Source: Marisa cornuarietis | Lineage: Eukaryota > Mollusca > Gastropoda > Architaenioglossa > Ampullariidae | Length of the DNA stretch: 64,000 nt | NCBI GenBank assembly: GCA_004794655.1 | Contig: SMMW01000575.1 | Span: 11,421,001 to 11,485,000 of the forward strand | Direction of reading: 5' to 3' | Part shown: positions 36,906 through 46,056 of the stretch, one piece after another | How the letters are laid out: every line of letters starts with the position of its first letter | Position numbering within the stretch: the first letter of the stretch is position 1 | Notes under the pieces: model-generated | Database searches by the model: none | The model's input: only the letters and a program-made list of their open reading frames with translations | Told to the model about the DNA's origin: nothing | Program-made: the position numbers and the translations under genes

Positions 36906-36977
36906 TTTACACATGTGTCATATATCATCATACACTGTAAACGAGCTTAACATTATCTTCGCGTCCCCTCGCTCTTT

Positions 36978-36980
<3 letters not shown>

Positions 36981-37024
<44 letters not shown>
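36981..37024. repeat. (GT)n microsatellite next to the minisatellite
   Basis: 22 GT units beginning about 75 bp after the last degenerate minisatellite unit. Confidence 0.95.
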
Positions 37025-37027
<3 letters not shown>

Positions 37028-37811
37028 GGAATGCTTGCAGTTCTTTTAATTTTGAGTTTTTCGTTTCCTCAGAGAGAGAGAGAAAACAAAACTTACACAC
37101 ACACACAGAGGAAAATCTTGCTCTTGTACATGATATGAAGTATGTCTTGGGAGGGCAGTTCTGGTCTAATTAATTGCCTTTCAGGTATTAGAATGAATTC
37201 GTGGCCTGTTTGTCTGTGCGTGCGTGCAGGTGGTGGATATACGTGCTTTTCTTCACATTTCCTGCATGCATGTGCACGCTCTGTCTCGCTCGTCCTGTTA
37301 GGTTCGTGGTTCGACTGTGCTGGTCAAGATGGCGGCTAAATTGTGACAGCTGCAGCTGTACGTGTCATTAGCGTCTATGCGTTTGTCATTATCACAAGAG
37401 CATTGTTTGCTGACCGAAACAAGTATTTATCGAGCTGTGCGCTCGGAAATCGGAAAATCCCGTAGCTATATATAAATTTTTTTCTCTCAATCTTTCGCTG
37501 TGTGTGTGTGTGTGTGAAAGAGAGAGGAATGGGGAGTGAGCTCCTTACAGCAGCGTCTAAGGCAAATCTAAGCCCTTGTGTCTTTGTTCGCACAAGCTTG
37601 CTTTCTGTGCGCACCTGCAGAGGGTATGTGTGCTGTCAAGATCCCCAACCCCACCATCCCAGAGCTCATATGTGCCGTTCATTCAAACAGGTTGTAAACT
37701 TTTGCACAAACTTCGATCAGATGCTTCTTAAAAAGAAACGGCTGCGAGGGTTGAGTGGGGTTGAGTGGCTTGGGTATAAACCCTACTCAGCCTACTGCAT
37801 CTATGGCCCCA

Positions 37812-37844
37812 GTCACGTGTGCGCCTATCAGCACCATCACATGA
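37812..37844 (+). promoter_or_regulatory. Paired E-box sites (M-box type) upstream of iduronate-2-sulfatase
   Basis: GTCACGTG lies at 37812-37819 and TCACATGA at 37837-37844, 140-172 bp before the start codon. Both fit the binding preference of MiT/TFE factors (MITF, TFEB), which drive lysosomal genes in vertebrates. The sites are seen; use in this organism is inferred. Confidence 0.45.
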
Positions 37845-37983
37845 CCGCGACAGCTTTTTAACGGCAACAACTTTTTTCCGGGCCTGCACGTCAGTCGAGG
37901 GAAACACCAGCCAGAGCCGGGAAGGAGCTGTAGGTTGCTGCGCGACGCGCCATATTGGAGAGAGAAAAACAACTACAGACAGG

Positions 37984-38050
37984 ATGGCCTGGTGCACACG
38001 GCACTCCACAGCCTGCCTCCTGCTTGTGTGCGGTGCCGTCGCAGTAGTAG
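37984..38050 (+). CDS. IDS: IDS exon 1: signal peptide
   Basis: 22 codons plus one base; hydrophobic [11 protein letters not shown]. Donor GTAG|GTAAGG. Leaves phase 1, completed as Glu23 by exon 2. Confidence 0.93.
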
Positions 38051-38941
38051 GTAAGGGTTTCCACTCTTCTGCATTTTACAGTCTGAACGAGGAGAACTCT
38101 AGAGCAGAGTATTACAGAATCGGGGAGAGTCAGGAGCCAATGTTATTTTGCTTCCGGCGATCGTACTGGAAACTGAACCACTCGTTCGACTGAGAACGAT
38201 TTTGTTTGTAAACATGGTGGGTTGATAGAGTGAGGGACGCTGACGGGGGGGGGGGGGTTGAAACGAGGCTACAGCAAGATTACTAAACAGTTCAGCTGAT
38301 CATGATGTACGTGCGGTGCGGTGGAAACTCGTGACCATCACCCTGTGTGAGGTACTTGACTCTTCGTCGTGCCGTTCGTGCTAGTTAGCTAGCCCAGAGG
38401 CCTACTTACACGAGAGGGCGCGATAGAATGGCGGTCGGTAGGCACACGATAGGTCACGTGACGTAAGCGCGCGCCCGCGCACGCCCTCTCTAGACGTCCG
38501 AGCAGTTTCGTCCTGCGGTATTGTTGTTATCTACAAGTAGCACAGTTAGTGTTAACTAGGGGAAACCTGTGTAGTTTTTTTCTTGGACCATTCAAGGTTA
38601 AAGAAATAGGAATCTCGCTATAAGATAGCTGAGTACTGCTGTTTCCAAAGTGTTTTTTTTTTTTTTTTTTTTGGTAACACGTGTACTAGTTTTGATACTG
38701 TTTCAGCTGTTCACACCCTTTCAAAACAGGAACTCATTTATTTGCCAAGAGACACTGCACGTGGAATTAACATGTCTTACTTGACAAATACCATTATATC
38801 TCTCTTTTCACACCCACACACACACACAATCGCAGACGCCATTGTATACACTACTATATGTAAGCCTAAAAAATGAAATGCATAAGAAAACGAACAAGTA
38901 AATTCTTCTCCCAGTGCTCACAAATGAGGCACACACCCCTT

Positions 38942-38972
<31 letters not shown>

Positions 38973-41900
38973 CACACACACATTCATTCTCTCTCTCTCT
39001 CTCATACACTGTTCACAGCCCATAGATATCAGTTCCACCACTGACTGCATGCACAGACGTACCCAAACACTCGTGTACTTTTTACATACGCATGCGTGGA
39101 CGCTCGCTCACTTGCACGAGAGACGAGTCTCAACAGAGCTCAAGGACACGCATTCAACAGTCAACAGAGGAAAGGCCCTACTGAACATTTGAGTTCAGTG
39201 TCGCACTACTCTCTCCTTCCCCCCTTCCTCTTTTAACTATTATTTTTACAGTACTGCACCAGTTGCCTTGATTCTTAAACCATTTTCTTTTATCAATCTC
39301 CAGTTAGCCCACATTCAGTCCATATCATCTTTGTTATCGTCCACGAGTCCACACAAGGCTAAAGGTGAAATGGCCTAAGCACATATCTGATCAGAGCCCT
39401 GCAACAAAAATAACCCAGAGAGAATAGATAATTAACTATTCTCTCTGACTAACCTAGATACCGCAGGCCATCCCGATCATCGCCGTTTTTGTCTTTCGAA
39501 AAGAGCGTCATGATGATGATGATATTCATCATGGACACTGGACTGTAATGCTATTTCGGGGGATGGATGGGTCATTTTCTTTTTTCTTTCTTACATCACA
39601 GAAGCGTCCAAACTCAACGTCCTCTTCTTAGTGGTGGACGACCTACGACCTCAGCTGGGCTGCTATGACCAGTCCTTTATGTCGACACCAAATGTCGATC
39701 AGCTGGCCTCTAGAAGTGTGCGTTTTAATCGCGCGTACATTCAGGTAATCGATACCTCTCACCCATCCACAGCCATCTTCTTTTTCATCCTCCGTCCTGT
39801 CTGCTAGCCTCATATACTATTCTGTCTCTCACACTTGACCTGTATCGTGTATTTCTTCTTTAAATCCTGTCTCAACTGCTGTCCTGTTTCTTATGCATTC
39901 TTTTAATCCTGTATCATACAGCTATTCTGTCTCGTTTATCTATTATTTTTGTTCTTTTGCTTCTTGTCTCGTGTACTTAACCTACTCTTCTCTTTTAGGT
40001 TTCCTGTCTGTCTGATGTATTTATCCTATTTGTTTATTGTGTTTTGTTTATCATGTCTATATACTGTACTTATCGTGCCTGAATACTGTACTGATCGTGA
40101 CTGTACACTGTGCTTATCCTTCCTTTATATTGTACTCATCCTTACTGTATATACAATACAATACATATCTTTATTGTCTATGTCTGGTCACAACAGAGAT
40201 AGAAATTTTCCTTTGTTGCTGGGAGCTCCCACAATTAACTGGAGAAAAGGATACATAGTAAACGGAAAAGATGACGATCACACCTCATATTGTATTTATC
40301 CTGCCTGTATACTGTACTAATCTTGGCTATATACTGTTCTTATCCTGCCTGTATACTGTTCTTATCTTGATTGTATACCGTACTTATCCTGCCTGTATAC
40401 TGTGCTCATCTTGACTGCCTGTCATGATCTTGCAGCAAGCGGTGTGCTCCCCCAGCCGTACATCCTTCCTGACCGGCAGGCGCCCCGACACCACACGCAT
40501 TTTTGATTTGTCCACCTACTTCCGCAACATCTCAGGCAACTTCACGACTTTGCCGCAACACTTCAAAGACAACGGCTACGTCACTCAATCCGTGGGCAAG
40601 ATCTTTCACCCAGGTGAGAGAGAGGATACAGAGAGTGAGAACACCATCACTGCATATTCCCTTACATTCACATGTTTCTAAGAACCAAATTGTCGCAGTC
40701 ACCACCAAAACCTTCACTTCTCTGTGCTTCACCCATTTACTGCCGAACACCAGTATTATTAGAAAATACACCGACGCTGTTTTTTTTGTTTTGTTTTTTG
40801 TTTAATACTGCCTGGGCTCGTCTTATTCAGTAACGATGACTTCATCGATGACTGAGGTGAATCAAAACGAGCATCTTCCAAAGTGGGAATACGGAGTTAA
40901 AATGACCTTCTTCGTTACATTTATTCTATTTCATGGGTATTTCAAACAATCCCTAATAATTAAAAACAAAACTGTTCTAATTTTTTTAAATAAATATTGC
41001 TAACACTGCGAAAATCAGTCGTCAGGAAATGGTGGATTGCATATTTTCTTCCTCTCTTGGGATGTTTATTTAGGCGATAAAGCACATGGCGCTATGACTA
41101 TACAAACTTCAGCGATTTTTGATATCACTGTGAGAAGAGCAAGTACGCAAATGAGCTAGAGGACTTTCAACTTAAGGCTCACACCGGTTTATTATTATTA
41201 TTATTATTATTATCTTTTTCTGGAACTCGTAGGAGTAGCGTCAGGAGGTAAAGATGACTACCCGTACAGCTGGTCATACCCCGCATACCACGCTCCAGCT
41301 GAGAGTCAGCGCACGGCAAAGGTAACCACATTGAAAGACACGTAAAATACACTCTATTTAACTGTGCAAAAAATAAATAAATAAACAAACAAAACAATTT
41401 CTATGGCTTACCTATCTCCGTCGAATACATGCAGTTAGCCTTACGAACCTTTCAAGTCATGGTGTTTCTAGTGACTAAGGACGTGCTGGATCGGACACAA
41501 AGTTTAATAAGGGACATGTTTGGGCATTTTAAATAAAAATTCTCTTAATATAAAGGTTTTCCGACCACAGTTTCATGTTTGGCGATTAATATGGAAAGCA
41601 CGTCACCCAGTTTGGCTGCCTACAACGGGTGGCTACTTTAAACGTTAAAGCTGAACAGGTCTTTGAACCGACGTGAGGACCGGTCTGTGAACAGGTGTGT
41701 CAACAGGTCCTCATAACAAGCTTACGTGTGACAGGTGTGTCCGGGACCGGGCGGTAACAAGTATTTCAGCGCCAGGTGTCCGGTCAACGTGCAGGAACAG
41801 CCGGACAAGACGCTGCCGGACATTCAGAACACAGACTTTGCCATCCAGTTCCTGCAGAACCGATCTTCAGACCAGAAACCTTTCTTTCTTGCTCTAGGAT

Positions 41901-41974
41901 TTCATAAACCGCACTTACCATTCAAGTTTCCCGAGGAGTATTTGAGTAAGTCATGACTCATGACATACTAATGC

Positions 41975-42041
<67 letters not shown>

Positions 42042-44738
42042 CGCACTTTATTGTGATGTCTATTACACTGGCTTGGATCGCATAAGAAATCGTGGTAGCT
42101 TGTATTCTTACAATTGTTTTATACATTTTATTAAGGCAAAGGATTCCTTAATGGGTGTCTTGTGTCTTGAACACTGTCAGTAAACGAAAACTTTGCCTTA
42201 TACGAGCAGCATTGATTAGTAGGATGCAAGCGTTTTGATTATTCGCTCCCTATGAGACTCTACCAGCATTTAATTGTTAAACGTCCATATATATTTTTAA
42301 ATAAATAATTATTTTGAAATATTGACGCTGTCCGTTTGGATTAGAGAAGATCGTTTCCGAGCAACCTGAAGCCTGTTTTCGTGTCAAGACGTGAGAGATA
42401 CCGTGGAGTGCTTGTCATAGATAACATGTACTATGACTACAGAGTAGTGTGCGTTAGCCCAGTCAGCAGATCTCTTCTAGTGATGTTTAATGGTGCCCAG
42501 TCTTGACACATCTTCAAGTTTCTTATCATGGAATTTTTTAAAATTTAGCAACCATCCCATTTTTCAATGCATCTAGTAAATATTGTTGACAGCATTAAAA
42601 TCTCAAAAGGGTATTGTGATGCCAATTTGTGTGCATTCCAGGTGTCTACCCATTGTCTAAAATTCAGCCAGCACCGAATCCCAGCTACCCGAAAGCATTA
42701 CCAGAAGTGGCCTATGCGCCTTGGGATGAGATACGCATCTATGATGATGTCGCTGCCCTGAATCTCACCTACCCCTTCCAGCAGATGCCAGAGCAGTACC
42801 AGGTAACCCTGGTTACTGACAGAGCTGCATCAGACCCAAGCCAGTTTCCCACATAGTTACGTGCATGCGCGCGTACAAATCAGCAAGGAATTAAGGGAAT
42901 GTGTGAACTATAAGTCTCTCTCTCTGTGTGTGTGTGTGTGAAACCAAGTTCTTCAGTGAAAAGTGAACTAGAGACTAACCATTCTCAGTAGTGACGAGTA
43001 AAGATTAAAATCCTCTCAAAAAAAAAGAAAGAATAAAAGGCTGCTATTTAGTGAAACCTGAAGCTGGCACGTGCACTGCACACGCAGCATCACGTGAAAC
43101 AGGTGACGTCATCCTTTAGCATCAGGTGACTGCTGGCGCAGCTTCCCACACACTCATCTCTCATATTTTTCGCCTATCATCAAAGTGTGTGGTCACGGGG
43201 CAAAAAAATCTCAATATAGCACAGACATTAGCCGAAGCATTTGTGCAGCCGTGTGATCGATATGTATCGTAACAGATGTCTATCTGATGGCAGCTTCTAG
43301 CGCACAGAAATAAATCTGTGGTGCTGGGACTCGGTGAATCGAATCAAATTGCTAGGCAGATTTATTGATAATAGCGTAGATGAAAATCTTTAATAGCTTT
43401 TTCACGGACCTTTTATTTATTTATTTATTTGCAGTTGTTACTTCGTCAAGCATATTACGCAGCTACAACCTACGTTGATGCCCAGGTGGGCCGAGTGTTG
43501 GCGGCGCTGGAACAGAACGGTTTTGCTAACAACACCATCGTAACTTTCCACGGAGACCACGGTAAAATCTTGTTTACCTCTAGAATTTTCCAAATAGAAG
43601 TGGAGGGCGAAACATTTAGCTTTAAGTTGTAGCTAGAAAATAAACACTTTAACCAGTCAATGGTGTGTGCTTAAGGTTGCGAGATGTATAAAGGGAGAGA
43701 AATGAGACGTTCAAATCGTAAAGGTACAAGGAAAGTTGCTTCCCTTAGTTCTCAGGGCTATTCTTGCGATCAACAACAATGATGACGATGCCTAAACTGA
43801 GGCTGTTTAGCGTATTTTCTGCTATAGACTCATGAATAATTGATGTCAACAAGTGGGATATATATCTGGTAATGATATCTTCGACGTGATATGCTCACCA
43901 ATAATGACCCGGGATGGCGATGGACGATAGACCTTCTCATCCTTATCGCCTTGAAGACTAACGGTTTTCTCCTGCTATTTCAGGGTGGCAGCTCGGGGAA
44001 CACGATGAGTGGTGCAAGCACACCAACTTCGAGCTGGCGACGCGGGTGCCAATGATGGTTTACGTTCCCGGTGTCACTTCGCAAGCGCCCCCCGGTGGCA
44101 TGGCGTTCCCTTTCCGTGACGTGTTACCCTCGGCAAGTCTCGCTGTGGCGGGGAAAACGAATCGCGATACCGTCATGCACATGAGTATCGAAGATGACGC
44201 GTTGCAGGCCGGGAGCCTGACCACCGACCTGCTGGTGGAGGCCGTGGATCTGTTCGCCACTCTCTCGGAGCTGGCGGGTCTGCAGGTTCCCCCCACGTGT
44301 CCCCCCGCTCCCTTTAACGTCAGTTTATGTACGGAAGGTTCGAGTCTCGTTCCCGTGATCCGCAATTTGACGGGTACAGGGGAAACCACCCCCTTACGCT
44401 GGAAGGCGGCGGTGTTCAGTCAGTACCCTCGGCCCTCGCTAGTACCCGAGAACGACAGCGACAACGCCCTGCTGAGCGACATCCGGTTCATGGGGTACAC
44501 CATGCGCACCGATGGGTACCGCTACACAGAATGGGTGGCCTATGATCCCGCAACCTTCACGGCCAACTGGACTCACGTGTACGCGCGCGAGTTGTACCTC
44601 CACATCAGCGACCCTGAAGAGAACAGCAACGAGGCTGATGACCCCGAGTACGCTGACCTCGTGGGCAGTCTGTCCAAACAGCTAAGGGAAGGCTGGAGAC
44701 AGGCTATGCCTGGTAACGCTCACACTTCGGCGAATTGA
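37984..44738 (+). CDS. IDS: Iduronate-2-sulfatase, eight coding exons, 576 aa
   Basis: Lysosomal hydrolase that removes the 2-O-sulfate from iduronate in heparan and dermatan sulfate. Coding exons: 37984-38050, 39602-39744, 40436-40613, 41233-41321, 41735-41945, 42642-42802, 43435-43561, 43984-44738; the joined frame is 1731 bp with consistent phases. The human enzyme is 550 aa. The start was chosen because a hydrophobic signal peptide follows; the frame is open upstream to 37819 but would bury it. Sulfatase residues are all present: metal-binding DD at 35-36 (VVDDLRP), CSPSR at 74-78 with Cys74 the formylglycine precursor, Lys125 and His128 (VGKIFHP), His216 (GFHKPH), Asp324-His325 (GDHGW) and Lys337. 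C-terminal SQYPRP and [10 protein letters not shown] segments are typical of IDS rather than other sulfatases. It appears functional. Confidence 0.97.
38453..38462 (+). promoter_or_regulatory. Perfect CLEAR palindrome in IDS intron 1
   Basis: GTCACGTGAC is the consensus bound by TFEB in the vertebrate lysosomal gene network. It sits 403 bp after the end of exon 1 in a CpG-rich patch (about 38,400-38,500) next to an NRF1-like CGCGCACGCC, so this intron start may be part of the promoter. Confidence 0.5.
38942..38981. repeat. (CA)n microsatellite in IDS intron 1
   Basis: About 20 CA units with one CG interruption, followed by a CT run. Confidence 0.95.
39602..39744 (+). CDS. IDS: IDS exon 2: metal-binding VVDD
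   Basis: Acceptor ACATCACAG, donor CAG|GTAATC. Residues 23-70, including [18 protein letters not shown], the first sulfatase signature. Confidence 0.95.
40052..40423. repeat. Degenerate 22-bp tandem repeat abutting IDS exon 3, interrupted by an insertion
   Basis: About ten copies of a unit close to TGCCTGTATACTGTACTTAT plus CC occur at 40052-40145 and 40284-40423. The array runs to the exon 3 acceptor, where the last decayed unit (TGACTGCCTGTCATGATC) leads into TTGCAG. Looser TCCTGT-rich sequence from 39,780 may be older units. Confidence 0.8.
40146..40283 (-). mobile_element. Probable LINE 3' end inserted in the 22-bp repeat
   Basis: It splits the 22-bp array. On the minus strand it ends GACAATAAAGATATG followed by TATTGTATTGTAT, a polyadenylation signal plus short-unit tail like the 3' ends of CR1/L2-type LINEs. 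No reverse transcriptase is included, so the class is uncertain. Confidence 0.45.
40436..40613 (+). CDS. IDS: IDS exon 3: formylglycine site
   Basis: Acceptor ATCTTGCAG, donor CCAG|GTGAG. Residues 71-129 with CSPSR and VGKIFHP. Leaves phase 1. Confidence 0.96.
41188..41213. repeat. (TTA)n microsatellite in IDS intron 3
   Basis: About eight TTA units ending 19 bp before exon 4. Confidence 0.9.
41233..41321 (+). CDS. IDS: IDS exon 4
   Basis: Acceptor AACTCGTAG, donor AAAG|GTAACC. Residues 130-159 with [13 protein letters not shown], matching the family's PYSWSFPPYH region. Confidence 0.93.
41735..41945 (+). CDS. IDS: IDS exon 5: GFHKPH
   Basis: Acceptor GTGTGACAG, donor TTGA|GTAAGT. Residues 160-229; contains CPGPGG, CPVNV, and the active-site GFHKPHLPF. 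Leaves phase 1. Confidence 0.95.
41978..42040. repeat. (TG)n microsatellite just after IDS exon 5
   Basis: About 31 TG units starting 33 bp after the exon 5 boundary. Confidence 0.95.
42642..42802 (+). CDS. IDS: IDS exon 6
   Basis: Acceptor GCATTCCAG, donor CCAG|GTAACC. Residues 230-283 with [14 protein letters not shown], matching the family's GLPPVAYNPWMDIR region. Confidence 0.94.
43435..43561 (+). CDS. IDS: IDS exon 7: DH metal ligands
   Basis: Acceptor ATTTGCAG after a (TTTA)n stretch, donor ACG|GTAAAA. Residues 284-325 with [13 protein letters not shown] and GDHG. Leaves phase 1. Confidence 0.95.
43984..44738 (+). CDS. IDS: IDS exon 8: C-terminal half of the sulfatase
   Basis: Acceptor GCTATTTCAG; 251 codons and a TGA at 44736-44738. 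[20 protein letters not shown] supplies active-site Lys337. [32 protein letters not shown] and [19 protein letters not shown] are IDS-type C-terminal blocks. Confidence 0.96.
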
Positions 44739-46013
44739 AGCCGTTGGTTACTCACCGCCTCAAGTGCCAGAGTCTCAAGCGATGAGTTCGAATGTCATAG
44801 TCAGTATTTATTTCTTAGCGTTTACTTCTCCCCTCACTTTTGTTCTTATTCTTGAATTACAAGCTTCCAAGAAGCTACAGCCATTGAGAAACAAGGACCC
44901 CTAGGTTACACGTGTTGTATAAGACCTCCTTGTACAACACAGGTGAGAGTGTCGATATTGGAAAGATTTTTACATCGCGGAAATGCGATACTACCAAATT
45001 TTAAAAAAAAGATTATTAAAGTAATATAGAAATATTATTAATCCTTTTCTTTCTATCATTGATGTTTAAAATTTCAAGATTAAAGTTGAAATCCGATTCG
45101 ACATGCATGTTCCAGCATTATGGAAACCATGACAACGTCTGCTACATTTTGATATCATCTATTATTATTTTCAGTAAAAAAAATGCGTTCTTCGGGAATA
45201 GATAACGAAAAAGGGAATACGAATATGAAGTGTTTACGTATTCGTGTTTGAGTAAAGGAATGAATGTGTCTGTATGTTCCGTATGTTCCGACGGACATTT
45301 TCTATATAACAGTTAAGTTTGTGCGTCTTCATGAGTGAAGGTGAACCCTGTCTGACCTGCAAAGGGAAATGGAAGGAAAGAAAGAGTGGTGCACGGAGTA
45401 GCAAAATATAATCTTTTGGTTGTTATTTGCTCATTCATTCGACATCGCAGATGTGTGACTATATTCGGGTAATTTGTTATCTGGGAGTCTTTAACAGAGA
45501 GATGTATTTGTGATGGTAAACAGTTTTATACATTTCAAAGTTATTTTCTTTGTATTCAGGAGCGTGACATCTGAAATCCGTAACAATGTCTTGCATGGTT
45601 ATAATTACTGCCATTGGAAGATGTCTAAAGATTGAGTCCAAGAAGGGAAGGCCATCCCGGAAGTCACGCTAATTTCAAACTAATTTCACTGTGACGTCAT
45701 CGTCACACGGCAACGGAATAACGTGTTTTATTCTTGAAAGAAGCAACAATACTTCACTGTTGGAAAGCTGAGTTGTCCAGGCGGAAATCTTGTCCACGCC
45801 ACGATTCGCAAAGATTGCTAATGACTCATATGCCTTACACTATTAAAAAATATAAGCCTGCATGTCGTGTTCAGTTGTCTTCCATGAGATATGACTGTGA
45901 GATTGCAACATACAATATATATATATATATATAACAACATCTTAGATTGTGTTGTCTGAAAAGTGTGCTTGAGTTTCCGCATACATAGACCTATATGCAC
46001 TGTGTGCATCCTG
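44739..46013 (+). other. IDS 3' UTR and downstream DNA
   Basis: No coding frame is supported. Weak ATTAAA signals lie at 45015-45020 and 45079-45084; a canonical AATAAA is at 46366-46371. An AT microsatellite lies at about 45,916-45,933. Confidence 0.45.
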
Positions 46014-46056
46014 ATACCTATCTCTATCTACCACTGACACTAATACAAGAATGTGA
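46014..46056. repeat. Exact 43-bp repeat, copy 1
   Basis: Begins ATACCTATCTCTATCTACC and ends ACAAGAATGTGA; identical over 43 bp to 49034-49076 in the same orientation. Confidence 0.95.

Larger units (their letters stand above)
36906..37983 (+). promoter_or_regulatory. Upstream region of the iduronate-2-sulfatase gene
   Basis: No separate gene. It includes a (GT)n at 36,981-37,024, a perfect YY1-type CAAGATGGCGGC at 37,325-37,336, a short GT run at about 37,500-37,517, E-box sites listed separately, and a second YY1-like GCGCCATATTG ending 27 bp before the start codon (GACGCGCCATATTG at 37,944-37,957). YY1 sites often sit around transcription starts, so initiation near 37.3 or 37.9 kb is plausible. 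Confidence 0.45.

Noticed and set aside
33325..36950. Very long open frames of 11-residue repeats on both strands as protein genes
   Set aside because: They are a by-product of a 33-bp tandem repeat. Openness on both strands at once, with no start, splice or domain context, argues against coding.
37819..37983. Upstream in-frame ATG as the IDS start
   Set aside because: It would place 55 residues before the signal peptide, which begins cleanly at 37984.
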